NCBI RefSeq assembly: GCF_013403955.1
Contig: NZ_JABFDG010000006.1
Location: 124,001-188,000 of the forward strand
Direction of reading: 5' to 3'
Length of the DNA: 64,000 nucleotides
Source of the DNA: Winogradskyella vidalii
Lineage (GTDB): Bacteria > Bacteroidota > Bacteroidia > Flavobacteriales > Flavobacteriaceae
Shown: positions 53,001-63,310 of the stretch, piece after piece
Position numbering within the stretch: the stretch's first letter is position 1
Layout: each line of letters begins with the position of its first letter
The notes under the pieces: model-generated
Database searches by the model: none
Seen by the model: the letters and a program-made list of their open reading frames with translations, nothing else
What the model was told of the DNA's origin: nothing
Made by a program: the position numbers and the translations under genes

Positions 53001-53753
53001 TTATTTAAACGTATAAGACACACCTAAAGTGGCATAATGGAATAAGGAGAAGTTATAAACTTCATCATTATCGGCACCACCTTCTAAGATTCTGTAGCCT
53101 AAACGCATTACGGCTTGGTCAGAAAATTTGTAGGTCCCCGCTAACATAACATCTTCTGCTCTGCCTTGCTTTGCGGCTAAGGCATCACCTTGAAAAAGCA
53201 GACCGATTTTTTCATGAAAGGCCCAATGAAGTCGAAAGTTAATCAGCGGTACAAAGCCCACATTCTCTTTTTTAGCGCTTAAGTTATCACTGACGAGTTC
53301 GATTTCAGCATCTCTAATTTTACCTGTTAATCCTAATCCAAATTGAAACTTAGGGTTTCTTACAAAATCATAACGGTACGTTATACGGTAAGAGTTGAAT
53401 TTATAGGATGCATCGAGTAATGTGTTTGCAGGAAATAATTCGCCTTCAAACGCAATAGGAAAATTAACCGAACCTGATGGTTTCACCGTTAAAGGCGCGT
53501 ACAACACTGAAATGGTATGTTTAGAATTGATGGTATAGCCTGCTCTAATTCTGTAAAAGACACTAGAATTCACATCTAAATCGGAAGTTAATGAGACCAA
53601 AGTACCCGCATCTCCAGGTATCCTTACATCATTATAACCTGGAAATAAAGCGCCTGTTTCTACATCAATAAAGGCTTGAGCATTGCTTGGTGTGGTATGA
53701 ATAAAAAATGCGATTGAAAAGACGGTGACTAGGGAAAGTAATCTATGTTTCAT
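53001..53753 (-). CDS. Outer membrane beta-barrel protein
   Basis: 250 residues with a signal peptide (about 1-26, ending SNAQA) and repeated amphipathic strands (for example YRIRAGYTINSKHTISVLYA, FNSYRITYRYDFVRNPKFQF) ending in YATLGVSYTFK, the aromatic terminal strand of outer-membrane barrels. The loops have several Asp and Gly. No known ligand. Likely a monomeric eight-stranded barrel. Confidence 0.8.
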   Translation of the reverse strand: MKHRLLSLVTVFSIAFFIHTTPSNAQAFIDVETGALFPGYNDVRIPGDAGTLVSLTSDLDVNSSVFYRIRAGYTINSKHTISVLYAPLTVKPSGSVNFPIAFEGELFPANTLLDASYKFNSYRITYRYDFVRNPKFQFGLGLTGKIRDAEIELVSDNLSAKKENVGFVPLINFRLHWAFHEKIGLLFQGDALAAKQGRAEDVMLAGTYKFSDQAVMRLGYRILEGGADNDEVYNFSLFHYATLGVSYTFK

Positions 53754-53963
53754 AAGAATTGAAGTATCATTGTTATTTAAGTAAGCCTAATATTCCACTA
53801 CTTATAGTTATAATAATATGCATACTTAAGCTTTATCTAAAATACAAAAAGCTTTATTTCAATTTAACTTAAAACAAACTAAGTTTAACCGAAATGAAAG
53901 CTTTTTTAAACTCCTTTATATTGAAACTATATTCTTACTTTTTATAAAAGCATAAGCAATATA

Positions 53964-54953
53964 CTAGCGTGCTAATTTACGAAGTGCCACCCATTGTTTT
54001 AACATCTCTCTAGAGTCAACTGCTGGGTAACCTAAAACTGTTTTTCCGGCAGCAACATCACCCATAACACCAGAGCCTGCACCTACTGTAGCACCAGAAT
54101 GAATGGTTGTATGATCTTTTATAGACGCCGAACCACCAATAACCACACCATCGCCTAGAGTTACTGAGCCTGCTAAGCCAGAGCTTCCAGCCATAATACA
54201 AGAACGGCCAAGCACACAGTTATGTGCTATTTGAACCAGATTATCAATCTTACAGCCATCACCTATAATGGTAGAACTAAATTTACCACGATCCACACAA
54301 GAATTGGCCCCTATTTCTACTCCATTTCCAATAACTACATTACCAATGTGTGCAATCTTAACTAAGCCTCTACCGTCATCACTTGGGCGGTATCCAAAGC
54401 CATCAGCGCCAATACTTACATTATTATGAAAAATACACCCGCTACCGACTTCAGTACGTTCTCTAATGATAGTGCCCGACCAAATAGTCGTATGCGCTCC
54501 TATAGTTGTATCATCTAAAATGGTGACGTTAGGATAAATTGTAACATGATCTCCTAAAACCACATTTTTACCGATATAGGATCCCGCACCAACACGACAG
54601 CCTTCGCCTATAGTAACAGATTTATCAATGGTAGCAGCCGGATGAATAGCCGTTTCAAAATGCGGTGCTTCAGGTGTAAAAGCCTCTAATAATTTAGCCA
54701 TTGCTAAATCGGCATTCTTTACTTTAATCAACACACGGTTGTCACCAGGTTCAATATCAATAGTATCATTTACAATTGCTAAACTGGCTTTAGAGTCGTT
54801 CCATAGTTTCGCAAATTTTCGACTCCCAATAAAGGTCGCCTGATTTTCAGTCGCTTTCTGAATTTGTTCTAAGCCTGTTATTTGATTTGTAGTTGTGCCT
54901 ATAATGGTGCCGTTAATAATGGCGTTAATATCTTCTATTGAAAATGATTTCAT
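53964..54953 (-). CDS. lpxD: UDP-3-O-acylglucosamine N-acyltransferase (LpxD)
   Basis: 329 residues. N-terminal uridine-binding domain (about 1-100), then a left-handed beta helix of hexapeptide repeats ([20 protein letters not shown] onwards) and a C-terminal helix, exactly the LpxD layout. The catalytic base His244 sits in the QIAHNC motif. It adds the second acyl chain in lipid A synthesis. Other lpx genes are not adjacent; flavobacteria often carry more than one LpxD-like gene, so this may be the second copy. Confidence 0.92.
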   Translation of the reverse strand: MKSFSIEDINAIINGTIIGTTTNQITGLEQIQKATENQATFIGSRKFAKLWNDSKASLAIVNDTIDIEPGDNRVLIKVKNADLAMAKLLEAFTPEAPHFETAIHPAATIDKSVTIGEGCRVGAGSYIGKNVVLGDHVTIYPNVTILDDTTIGAHTTIWSGTIIRERTEVGSGCIFHNNVSIGADGFGYRPSDDGRGLVKIAHIGNVVIGNGVEIGANSCVDRGKFSSTIIGDGCKIDNLVQIAHNCVLGRSCIMAGSSGLAGSVTLGDGVVIGGSASIKDHTTIHSGATVGAGSGVMGDVAAGKTVLGYPAVDSREMLKQWVALRKLAR

Positions 54954-55043
54954 TGGTAAAAATTAGGTGTTAATTAATAAAAACACAAGATAGTATTAAA
55001 ATATGAAAAGGCCTTGCTATGAGGTTTGAAGAATTCTTACCAT

Positions 55044-56162
55044 TTACATGGTGATTTCTCTAAACACAATGCCTAACGCCTTTTGAGTCTCTAGGACTTT
55101 TTGCATTTCACCAGGAATAATTAAGGCAATAGATTGGCCTGTTTTCCCTGCTCTTGCTGTTCTTCCGCTTCGGTGCGTGTAGTAATCTAAATGTTCTGGT
55201 AATTGATGATGTAAGACAAAGGCTAAATTATTAACATCGATACCTCTAGCAGAAACATCTGTAGAGATTAAGACCTGTAAGCTTTCATTTTTGAACGCTC
55301 GCATTACTTTATCGCGTTCTTTTTGTTGCATATCGCCTTCTAAAGCACCAACAGCAAAACCTTCTTTTTGTAATTGTTCTGCTAAGGCTTTGGTGCCTGC
55401 TTTAGTTCTACAAAAAATGATACCGCGTTCTTCTGGGCGCTTATCCAAGATTCGGATAATCATATTCACTTTGTCTTTAATGCTCGTTTGGATATAATGG
55501 TGTGATATATTTTCGTTAACCAAAGCATTTTTGTTCACCTCTACTCTAACCGCATCTTTAGACATGTAATTCTTTATGATGCTTTTGATTTCCTCGGGCA
55601 TAGTTGCCGAAAACAACCAGGTTTGTCTTTTGGAAGTGTTGAATTTTAGTATTTTATTTAGGTCTTCTTTAAAGCCCATACTTAGCATTTCGTCAGCTTC
55701 ATCTAGAACTAGAGTTTTTACTTTTGAAATATCAATAGTACCACGCTCTACCAAATCGAGTAAACGTCCGGGAGTTGCCACAATGATATGCGTTGTTCTA
55801 GAGAGGTTTTTAATTTGCTTGTCTATTTTTTCGCCACCATATACGCCTTCAGCAAAAATCTTCTGATCTACGTATTTTGTAAATCGGAACAATTGCTTTT
55901 GTATTTGCTGTACCAATTCGCGTGTTGGCGCAATGATTAACGCTTGTATATCAGAATTGTTAGGATTTATAGCGTGTAAAACGGGCAACCCAAACGCTGC
56001 TGTTTTACCAGTTCCGGTTTGTGCCAGTCCTATTAAATCGGTTTTAGAATCTAATAAGATAGGAATAACTGTTTCTTGTATTTCGGTTGGGTTTACAATA
56101 TTAAGTTCTTTTAAGCCCTTTATGTAAGATTTGTGAACGCCGAGTTCTGAAAATGTTGTCAT
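55044..56162 (-). CDS. DEAD-box RNA helicase (RhlE-like)
   Basis: 372 residues from ATG 56162; an in-frame ATG 21 bp upstream overlaps a perfect -7 box and is rejected. Q-motif, motif I AQTGTGKT (47-54), motif II VLDEADEML, motif III SAT, and C-terminal GIIFCRTKAGTKALAEQL and HRSGRTARAGKTG are present. The protein lacks a long basic tail, so it is a minimal core helicase. It would unwind RNA during ribosome assembly or cold adaptation. Monocistronic. Confidence 0.93.
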   Translation of the reverse strand: MTTFSELGVHKSYIKGLKELNIVNPTEIQETVIPILLDSKTDLIGLAQTGTGKTAAFGLPVLHAINPNNSDIQALIIAPTRELVQQIQKQLFRFTKYVDQKIFAEGVYGGEKIDKQIKNLSRTTHIIVATPGRLLDLVERGTIDISKVKTLVLDEADEMLSMGFKEDLNKILKFNTSKRQTWLFSATMPEEIKSIIKNYMSKDAVRVEVNKNALVNENISHHYIQTSIKDKVNMIIRILDKRPEERGIIFCRTKAGTKALAEQLQKEGFAVGALEGDMQQKERDKVMRAFKNESLQVLISTDVSARGIDVNNLAFVLHHQLPEHLDYYTHRSGRTARAGKTGQSIALIIPGEMQKVLETQKALGIVFREITM

Positions 56163-56180
56163 AATAATTGAATTATAGTG

Positions 56181-56188
56181 CAAAGGTA
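56181..56188 (-). promoter_or_regulatory. -7 box of the DEAD-box helicase gene
   Basis: On the - strand TACCTTTG matches TAnnTTTG exactly, 19 bp before ATG 56162, which rules out the ATG at 56183 as start. A TTG 24 bp upstream (56213-56215) is a slightly distant -33. Confidence 0.5.
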
Positions 56189-56391
56189 ATTTGTTATTTC
56201 AATGAAATTCATCAATTCGAGTAAATTTTACGATTGAAAATGAGTGAAATTTGTATCGAGAATAAGAATTATTAATAACCATATTGTTCTCGATACGATT
56301 TTTCATCCTTCAAAATCACTCGAACTGACGTTTATATTTCCGATATAAGCTATAGTAATATTGTTAATGTTGGTCTTGTTTTTAGCTAGAA

Positions 56392-57942
56392 CTACCAGCT
56401 AATAGGACGGTAATCTTTTAAGAATTTACCCGACCAGTGTTTCCCGGTGTTTATGCCATCAAACAACGGATCCATTACACGTGCTGCACCATCCACAATA
56501 TCTAATGGAGGTTGAAAGTCGTGTAATTCTTGTTTGCGTTTGGCAAGTTCAGCAGGATCTTCATCAGTCACCCAACCGGTGTCTACAGCATTCATATAAA
56601 TGCCTTCTTTGGCTAAACTACCTGCAGCCGTATGCGTTAACATATTTAAGGCGGCTTTTGCCATGTTGGTATGGGGATGACGGTCTTCTTTAAAGAAGGA
56701 ATGAAACTTCCCTTCCATAGCTGACACATTGATAATGTGTTTTTTACCTGTGCTCTCCTTCTTCATTACTTCAGCTAGTCGGTTACACAAAACAAAAGGC
56801 GCTACGGAGTTTACCAATTGTACTTCAATCATTTCGGTGGTTTCAATTTCACCGAGTTTTAGTCGCCAGCTGTTGGTTTTTCTTAAATCGACTTGTTGTA
56901 AATCAGCATCTAATTTGCCTTCTGGAAAAACCTCTTGAGCCACCAAAGTATTATCGAAACTATAAGGAATTTGCGATAATTTAGCAGAGGCTCTTAAACC
57001 GATACCAGGTTCTGGTCCATGCCAAGTCACTGGCATATTTTTATTAGGAGATGCCCCAGACGTTAACTGTTGTAACTCTACCAAACATTCGGCGTGATCA
57101 TTTAATAAATCGCGAGCATATTTTGGTAATTCCTCAATTGGTCGTTCTTCATTAGGCATTAAATGGCTGTAGAAACCTGCAGGACGTCTTACGGTTTGTG
57201 CTGCATTATTAATTAGGATGTCAAGGTTCTCATAGCGTTGTTCTATAAAGTTACAGAAGATTTCTACACTTGGGATATGTCTTAAATCGAGTCCATGGAT
57301 TTTTAGTCGATGTCCCCATTCTGTAAAGTCTTCTTCTTGAGAAAAACGCAAAGCCGAATCTACAGGAAAACGTGTGGTTGCAATCACCGTAGCCCCACCA
57401 CGCAATAGCATAAGTGTAATATGGTAGCCAATTTTTAATCTTGAGCCTGTAATTACGGCCACTTGGCCTTTTACATCGGCTGTTTGAAACCGTTTCGCAT
57501 AGTTAAAATCGCCACATTCTTCACACATGGTATCATAGAAATGGTGCAGTTTGGTAAATAAGGTTTTACAAACGTAGCAGTTTCTTGGTGATTCTAGCTC
57601 CTGTTGCTCTTTAGCTTTTAAGTCGGCTTCGGCCAATAATTTAGGTGCTACAAAGACATGAGCTTCTCTAGCACTTCGGATACCGGTTTCTTTTCTGGCG
57701 TTTTTATCTCTTGCAGCCTGCTTTCGTTTGGCCGCTTTTTTGGCGTCTTTTTTACGTCGTGAAAACTCTTCGCGACTAGGACGAGATAATTGGCCAGAAG
57801 CTTTAATTAAAGCGGTACGTTGCGCCTTGGGAATCTCAAAAATTTGATCGGTATCAGCAACTAAACGTTCTAAAATAGAAATGCAGTTCTCAATCTCTTC
57901 AGAAGAAATGTCTTTAGATGCTTTGTTTGTGTCGTTGCTCAT
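56392..57942 (-). CDS. SDR-fold protein with zinc ribbon and missing catalytic Tyr
   Basis: 516 residues, far longer than the 250 of a normal SDR. A charged, Lys/Arg-rich N-terminal helix (about 50-120) leads to a four-Cys zinc ribbon CYVC and CEEC (Cys122, 125, 140, 143). Then a Rossmann SDR domain with TGSRLKIG (165-172), INNAAQ (244-249) and Ser407. The expected YxxxK is HTNMAK (Thr425-Lys429), so the catalytic Tyr is replaced by Thr. About 110 extra residues are inserted between NNAA and the Ser strand. It may be a non-catalytic NAD-binding or RNA-associated protein. It is 20 bp downstream of a J-domain/KTSC gene, probably co-transcribed. Confidence 0.8.
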   Translation of the reverse strand: MSNDTNKASKDISSEEIENCISILERLVADTDQIFEIPKAQRTALIKASGQLSRPSREEFSRRKKDAKKAAKRKQAARDKNARKETGIRSAREAHVFVAPKLLAEADLKAKEQQELESPRNCYVCKTLFTKLHHFYDTMCEECGDFNYAKRFQTADVKGQVAVITGSRLKIGYHITLMLLRGGATVIATTRFPVDSALRFSQEEDFTEWGHRLKIHGLDLRHIPSVEIFCNFIEQRYENLDILINNAAQTVRRPAGFYSHLMPNEERPIEELPKYARDLLNDHAECLVELQQLTSGASPNKNMPVTWHGPEPGIGLRASAKLSQIPYSFDNTLVAQEVFPEGKLDADLQQVDLRKTNSWRLKLGEIETTEMIEVQLVNSVAPFVLCNRLAEVMKKESTGKKHIINVSAMEGKFHSFFKEDRHPHTNMAKAALNMLTHTAAGSLAKEGIYMNAVDTGWVTDEDPAELAKRKQELHDFQPPLDIVDGAARVMDPLFDGINTGKHWSGKFLKDYRPISW

Positions 57943-57962
57943 AAGTACTTGTAAATAAAAGA

Positions 57963-58412
57963 TTAGGCGTCTTGAAGTTCTTTTTTAGACTTTCTATATA
58001 AATACGAATTAAAAATGCTTCGTCTAGCGAAACGCATTTGTTTATCTGAATTTATAAATTTAATAAAAACACCTTTAGGCACACCAAAATACTCATAAGT
58101 TGCGCCATCTAAAAAAGTAATTTCTAAAAGCTGCCCTTTGTGTTGGAAGTCAACAATACTAGAATCGGTAATAGTTGCCGTGTATTCTTCGAGGTTTGCC
58201 GCCTTAGTTTCTGGTGCAATACTCACTAAAAAATGATACCCATCAATGATTTCGACACTTTTTAACTCCGCTTCTTCTTGTCCGGCGTCACCATCCTGAA
58301 ATTTATCGGGATGCCATTCTTTTACTAGGTTTCTGTATGATTTTTTTAAAGTTTTTAAATCTATGGAATCTTCTACAGAAAATAACTTTTTGTACTGGTT
58401 GATGCGCTTCAT
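57963..58412 (-). CDS. J-domain protein with KTSC domain
   Basis: 149 residues: an N-terminal J-like domain with the HPD tripeptide (34-36 in [11 protein letters not shown]) and a C-terminal KTSC domain (about 83-142, [20 protein letters not shown] then [15 protein letters not shown]). KTSC is named for its occurrence at the end of some lysyl-tRNA synthetases and may bind RNA. The J domain would recruit a DnaK partner. It precedes the zinc-ribbon SDR by 20 bp in the same direction, suggesting a joint role. Function unknown. Confidence 0.82.
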   Translation of the reverse strand: MKRINQYKKLFSVEDSIDLKTLKKSYRNLVKEWHPDKFQDGDAGQEEAELKSVEIIDGYHFLVSIAPETKAANLEEYTATITDSSIVDFQHKGQLLEITFLDGATYEYFGVPKGVFIKFINSDKQMRFARRSIFNSYLYRKSKKELQDA

Positions 58413-58709
58413 ATTTAGTGCTTTATTTTGAGGCGCGAAATTACGTTAAAATATAAGATGTATGCTATTTATTTTTTAAGCACTTATATTCCTTTTTATA
58501 TCGCATCAGATTTATAAGCACAAAACATTTATAAAGATAGGTTTAACAGTAGGTTTAGTGAGGTTTTTAATTAATTAACAACTTCAACACACAGATGATT
58601 TAGCTTCAACTCAACCCCTTAATTAACATTTATTTAGGTTAAAGTTTTTTTAACGTACGGTCTATTTTGAGTTGAAACACGTTCCTTTATCACATCAATC
58701 AATCCAACC

Positions 58710-59474
58710 ATGCGTTTTTTTACATTAATAATCGTTCTGCTGTGCTTTCCTTTTCTCAATTTTAGTCAAACTTTAAATGGAAAGGTCTATGATGCAAAAG
58801 GCACTTTAAAAAACATTAAAGTCCTTAATAAAACTCAAAATATATTAACGGCAACTAATGACAACGGCAATTTTAGTTTAGAAGCCAAAGTAAATGATAC
58901 CATTGCGTTTGGTTCACTGTTTTATCATAATCAACAGGTTGTGTTAAGTGCGTTTCATTTTGAAGGTACTGCAGTTTTTGAACTTAAGGAAATCCTTAAC
59001 GAACTCGATGAAGTTGAGGTTATGGCAGAACCCGAGGAACTTGTTTTTAATGAAGAAACTTATAACGTTGATCTTCAAAATTTAATACAGACAGATATTA
59101 AAAATAATCCTGAAAAATATGCGCCTTTAGGCAGTAATCAAGGTGTTGATTTTGTGTATCTCGCCAAAAAACTTATTGACCTAATTAAGTCTAAAAAACC
59201 AAAAACTATTGAAGAAAGCACCATTACCTACGAGAACTTCACCCACCTTATTGAAAACAGTACATTTTTTAATAGTCGGCTGTTAACCGATGATTTAAAT
59301 ATTCCTGAAGCTCATAAAAACCTGTTTTTAGACTTCTGTGCAGCAAAACAAATGCCTTTAACACTCCTTAAAGAAGAAAATAAAATGCAATTGCTTGAAG
59401 AATTGGTCTTAAATAGTCAGCTGTTTTTGATTATTTTAGAGGAATATGGTGAGGCTAATGTTAACAAGGAATAA
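58710..59474 (+). CDS. CarboxypepD_reg-like domain protein
   Basis: 254 residues with a signal peptide (about 1-19, ending NFSQ). An Ig-like CarboxypepD_reg-like domain (about 20-90, LNGKVYDAKGTLKNIKVLNK) opens the mature part, followed by a helical region of unknown function. Without a TonB plug or barrel it is likely periplasmic. It precedes two exported proteins (59561 and 61205) on the same strand, possibly one transcription unit. Function unknown. Confidence 0.8.
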   Translation: MRFFTLIIVLLCFPFLNFSQTLNGKVYDAKGTLKNIKVLNKTQNILTATNDNGNFSLEAKVNDTIAFGSLFYHNQQVVLSAFHFEGTAVFELKEILNELDEVEVMAEPEELVFNEETYNVDLQNLIQTDIKNNPEKYAPLGSNQGVDFVYLAKKLIDLIKSKKPKTIEESTITYENFTHLIENSTFFNSRLLTDDLNIPEAHKNLFLDFCAAKQMPLTLLKEENKMQLLEELVLNSQLFLIILEEYGEANVNKE

Positions 59475-59560
59475 TTAGCATCTTATAATTTATAGCGTAA
59501 CTATACTAAATCCTAACTTCAAAAGTTATATTTTTAAAGCCTTAATTATATTTACGTTTT

Positions 59561-61144
59561 ATGAAGCGATTGCTATCATTTTTACTGTGTTTCGGAATCT
59601 TGATGTTTTGGAGTTCTTGCCGAGAAGATTTTGAATTTTCACCTAGCCAAGGTCAGTTAGAATTTGTCAAAGACACCATTTATTTAGATACTGTTTTTTC
59701 AACCATTGGCTCTAGCACTTACAACTTAAAAGTTTATAACCGTAGTGATGACGATATCGTTATCCCAACCATACAATTAGAAAACGGAGAAAGCTCACTT
59801 TACAGAATGAATGTAGACGGTTCTACCGGATTAGAAGGTGAAGGGCAAGTTGGTAAATTTTTTGAAGATGTAGAATTATTAGCTAATGATAGTTTATATA
59901 TATTTATTGAAACAACTATTGATATCGCTTCACCAGACTTAGGCGCTTTAGAAAATCAATTCTTATATACCGATCGTATTTTATTTGATTCTGGTAGTGA
60001 ACAGCAAGATGTTGATGTGGTGACTTTAGTTAAAGATGCTGTTTTTATTTATCCTGAAAAAGATGACGATACCGATATAATAGAAACCCTAACCTTTGAT
60101 GTTGATGGCGATGGTACACCAGACGAAACCACATTACAAGGCCGTTTTCTTGGTGATGACGAATTGACGTTTACCAATGAAAAACCATATGTTATTTATG
60201 GTTATGCTGGTGTTGGCGCAGGAAAAACCTTAACGATGGAAGCTGGAGCACGCGTACATTTTCATGCCGATTCTGGTATTATAATAACGAGTAATGGCTC
60301 ATTACAAATTAATGGGGAATTAAGTAACGACCAAGAACTTTTGGAAAATGAAGTGATTTTAGAAGGTGACCGACTTGAGCCGTTGTATGCGGATATTCCG
60401 GGGCAATGGGGCACCATCTGGTTATTTAATGACAGTGAAAATAACAGTATTAATTATACCACTATAAAAAATGCGACAATAGGAATTATTGCGGAAGGCA
60501 ACCAAGATGCAACCAATGCTAAATTAAGCATACGCAATTCGCAAATTTACAATACCAGTAGTTTTGGGATTAGAGCCACTGGATCGTCTATAACTGCAGA
60601 GAATTTAGTGATTAATAATTCCGGACAAGCCGCTTTTGCAGGTACCTACGGTGGAACATACAATTTTACCCATTGTACCATTGCTAATTATTGGAACAGT
60701 AGTTTTAGAGAATACCCTGCCCTACTCCTTAATGATTATGTGGTTGATGAAAACAACGTTGTTTATACTAACGCCCTAACTGAAGCTAATTTTAATAACT
60801 GTATTATCTATGGTAATGATAATCCGGAGTTTATTTTAGAAAGTGAAGGCGATATTTTTAATTATAAATTTACGAATTGTTTATTAAGATTTGATGATTC
60901 TAGTCTTGAAGGCAGCGGTAATTATAATTTTGATGACCCTACACATTACGCAAACAACGTATTTAATCTTAATCCACAATTTGAAGATGCTTTTGAAAAC
61001 AAAATGCGTATAGGCGACAATTCTGGTGCAGCAGGTATTGGTCTGTCTACGTTTGCGTCTCAAGTACCTGAGGATCTTTTAGGAGTAAGTAGAACCGCTT
61101 CGACAGATGCTGGTGCTTACCAGAGTATTGAATTTGAAGATTAA
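59561..61144 (+). CDS. Lipoprotein with right-handed beta-helix domain
   Basis: 527 residues. Lipobox WSSC with Cys20 after a signal peptide. An Ig-like N-terminal domain of about 130 residues is followed by a region of short repeated strands (ITSNGSLQINGE, NNSINYTTIKNATIGIIAEG, NAKLSIRNSQIYNTSSFGI) matching a pectate-lyase-like right-handed beta helix. No obvious catalytic Asp pattern, so a polysaccharide-lyase role is not claimed. Exposed on the outer membrane by its lipid. It sits 86 bp after the CarboxypepD_reg gene. Confidence 0.8.
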   Translation: MKRLLSFLLCFGILMFWSSCREDFEFSPSQGQLEFVKDTIYLDTVFSTIGSSTYNLKVYNRSDDDIVIPTIQLENGESSLYRMNVDGSTGLEGEGQVGKFFEDVELLANDSLYIFIETTIDIASPDLGALENQFLYTDRILFDSGSEQQDVDVVTLVKDAVFIYPEKDDDTDIIETLTFDVDGDGTPDETTLQGRFLGDDELTFTNEKPYVIYGYAGVGAGKTLTMEAGARVHFHADSGIIITSNGSLQINGELSNDQELLENEVILEGDRLEPLYADIPGQWGTIWLFNDSENNSINYTTIKNATIGIIAEGNQDATNAKLSIRNSQIYNTSSFGIRATGSSITAENLVINNSGQAAFAGTYGGTYNFTHCTIANYWNSSFREYPALLLNDYVVDENNVVYTNALTEANFNNCIIYGNDNPEFILESEGDIFNYKFTNCLLRFDDSSLEGSGNYNFDDPTHYANNVFNLNPQFEDAFENKMRIGDNSGAAGIGLSTFASQVPEDLLGVSRTASTDAGAYQSIEFED

Positions 61145-61204
61145 CGCGGTCTTTGGAATAATTGTTGATGGATTAAATGAGCAACGCTTACATCTCTAAA
61201 CATC

Positions 61205-61834
61205 ATGATTTCGAAAAAATTACACACCTGCTTATTCTTTTTGCTTTTAGTCATTAGCACCTTAAGTTCAAAAGCCCAAAATTTTGAGCTCATTAATGCA
61301 AGTTTACAACTATTGAATAGTGCTAACAGCAGTTGTAGCTGTGACTGCATTACTGAGCTAAATACTAAGGTCCCTGTTTATGAAGGTAAAATCACTTTAA
61401 AAGATCGTACTGTTTTAACAGGGGAAATCAGCGTTAATCAGCAATTTCAAAATAGATTAATTACCCTTTTTAAAAGTGATGATCAGTATGAAGCTATAGC
61501 CAACGCAACAATTAAAGACGTTAGTATATTTAATAGTGATACTATACTTACTGATGTCACAAAGTTTGTGAATATCAATGACGATGATAGGCTTTATAGA
61601 TTAGTTTATGACAATGCTGATGAAACACGTGTTTACGACAGCTCGAGCAAACTCACAGATACGGATTTAGTAGGCCGAATCTTTATTATAAAACACAACA
61701 CCTTAATAGATACTTGGAATTTTTGGTCATCGGGACCTAAAAAGGATTTGATTAATTACCTTAATGATAGAGACGACACAACTTACAAACGGCGAGATTT
61801 TGAAAGCTTAACAGATTTATTTGCTAAGCTATAA
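61205..61834 (+). CDS. Secreted protein of unknown function
   Basis: 209 residues with a signal peptide (about 1-24, ending SSKAQ). Near the mature N-terminus is a Cys cluster (SSCSCDC, three cysteines within five residues) that could bind metal or form disulfides, followed by two or three beta-rich segments (YEGKITLKDRTVLTGEISVN). No domain recognised. It is 60 bp downstream of the beta-helix lipoprotein and probably in the same operon, ending at a strong terminator. Confidence 0.72.
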   Translation: MISKKLHTCLFFLLLVISTLSSKAQNFELINASLQLLNSANSSCSCDCITELNTKVPVYEGKITLKDRTVLTGEISVNQQFQNRLITLFKSDDQYEAIANATIKDVSIFNSDTILTDVTKFVNINDDDRLYRLVYDNADETRVYDSSSKLTDTDLVGRIFIIKHNTLIDTWNFWSSGPKKDLINYLNDRDDTTYKRRDFESLTDLFAKL

Positions 61835-61848
61835 CACTTATGTAAAGT

Positions 61849-61884
61849 AAAAAGCCTTTCAATATAAATTGAAAGGCTTTTTGT
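61849..61884. terminator. Bidirectional terminator
   Basis: A perfect 15-bp stem (61849-61863 with 61868-61882), 4-nt loop. A-run and T-run at its ends allow use from both strands between the secreted-protein gene and glyA. Confidence 0.85.
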
Positions 61885-61926
61885 ATCATATATAAAGACC
61901 TAAATGGTTTTGAGGTCAATTATATG

Positions 61927-63201
61927 TTAAGCATTAAATAAAGGACGTCCGCCCATGAGCGTGTTTACTTTTTCGGCAACCCCTTCTAATACGGTTTCAT
62001 TATCGTGATTTGTTAATACTTCATCCACTAAATCTACAATGTATGGCATATCTGTTTCTTTTAAACCTCTTGTAGTAATAGCAGCTGTTCCTATTCTAAT
62101 CCCAGAGGTTACAAAAGGTGATTCTGTATCAAAAGGCACCATATTCTTATTCACAGTAATATCTGCTTTTACTAAAGCATTTTCAGCATCTTTACCCGTA
62201 ATATCTTTATTTCTAAGGTCAATAAGCATCATATGGTTATCCGTTCCGCCAGAAATTAAATGGTAATCTTTAGCAACAAAAGCTTTTGCCATAGCATCGG
62301 CATTATGTTTTACTTGTAACATATAGTGCATAAAGTCATCGGTTAATGCTTCACCAAACGCAATCGCTTTAGCAGCAATAATATGTTCTAATGGTCCACC
62401 TTGGTTTCCTGGAAATACACCAGAGTCTAATAAGCCCGACATTTTGCGAAGCTTACCACTCTTTAAAGTGATTCCAAATGGATTATCAATATTTTCGCCC
62501 ATCATAATCATACCACCTCTTGGTCCACGCAATGTTTTGTGTGTGGTTGTGGTTACCACGTGGCAATGCGGCATTGGGTCATTTAATATTCCTTTAGCAA
62601 TTAAACCTGCAGGATGTGAAATATCGGCTAATAAAACAGCGCCTACACTATCTGCAACCTCTCTAAATTTTGCAAAATCGATATCTCTAGAATACGCAGA
62701 AGCACCAGCAATAATCAGTTTAGGTTGTTCTTTTTGCGCTTGATCTGCTAACATATCGTAATCAATACGTCCGGTATCTTTCTTTACACCATAAAATGTA
62801 GGGCGGTATAATTTTCCAGAAAAATTAACAGGAGAACCATGCGTTAAGTGTCCACCATGAGATAAATCGAATCCTAAGATAGTATCCCCAGGTTTTAAAC
62901 AAGCATGAAAAACAGCGGTGTTTGCCTGACTCCCTGAGTGGGGTTGTACGTTAGCATAAGCAGCACCAAATAAAGTTTTAGCACGTTCAATGGCAATAGT
63001 TTCAACTTCATCTACTACTTCACAGCCACCGTAATAACGTTTACCAGGATAACCCTCCGCATATTTATTAGTTAACACAGAACCAGAAGCTTCCAAGACT
63101 TGGTTGCTCACAAAATTTTCTGAGGCAATCAATTCTATACCATCAGTTTGGCGTTCTTTTTCGGCTTTAATAAGTTCAAATATTTGTTCGTCGCGTTGCA
63201 T
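61927..63201 (-). CDS. glyA: Serine hydroxymethyltransferase
   Basis: 424 residues, full length. PLP-binding Lys222 in [11 protein letters not shown], the [11 protein letters not shown]-terminal motif, [15 protein letters not shown] and PHSGSQAN are all intact. It converts serine and tetrahydrofolate to glycine and 5,10-methylene-tetrahydrofolate in the cytoplasm. Expressed from the promoter at 63227-63260, divergent to fumarylacetoacetase. No riboswitch was seen upstream. Confidence 0.98.
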   Translation of the reverse strand: MQRDEQIFELIKAEKERQTDGIELIASENFVSNQVLEASGSVLTNKYAEGYPGKRYYGGCEVVDEVETIAIERAKTLFGAAYANVQPHSGSQANTAVFHACLKPGDTILGFDLSHGGHLTHGSPVNFSGKLYRPTFYGVKKDTGRIDYDMLADQAQKEQPKLIIAGASAYSRDIDFAKFREVADSVGAVLLADISHPAGLIAKGILNDPMPHCHVVTTTTHKTLRGPRGGMIMMGENIDNPFGITLKSGKLRKMSGLLDSGVFPGNQGGPLEHIIAAKAIAFGEALTDDFMHYMLQVKHNADAMAKAFVAKDYHLISGGTDNHMMLIDLRNKDITGKDAENALVKADITVNKNMVPFDTESPFVTSGIRIGTAAITTRGLKETDMPYIVDLVDEVLTNHDNETVLEGVAEKVNTLMGGRPLFNA

Positions 63202-63226
63202 ATAAAAAGTGTTTGTTAAATCGATA

Positions 63227-63260
63227 CAAAAATAGTGAATACATTAGTTTAAATATCAAA
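63227..63260 (-). promoter_or_regulatory. Promoter of glyA (TTTG-N22-TATTTTTG)
   Basis: On the - strand TTTG (63260-63257), a 22-bp spacer and TATTTTTG (63234-63227) fit the Bacteroidota -33/-7 consensus. Transcription would start near 63220, 19 bp before the ATG. Confidence 0.6.
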
Positions 63261-63267
63261 AATTATG

Positions 63268-63275
63268 TAGGTTTG
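63268..63275 (+). promoter_or_regulatory. -7 box for fumarylacetoacetase
   Basis: TAGGTTTG, exact TAnnTTTG match 36 bp before the start codon at 63311; a TTTA 16 bp upstream is a weak -33. Confidence 0.45.
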
Positions 63276-63310
63276 AATTAATTTAATGAACATTTAATCA
63301 ACAATAATAT

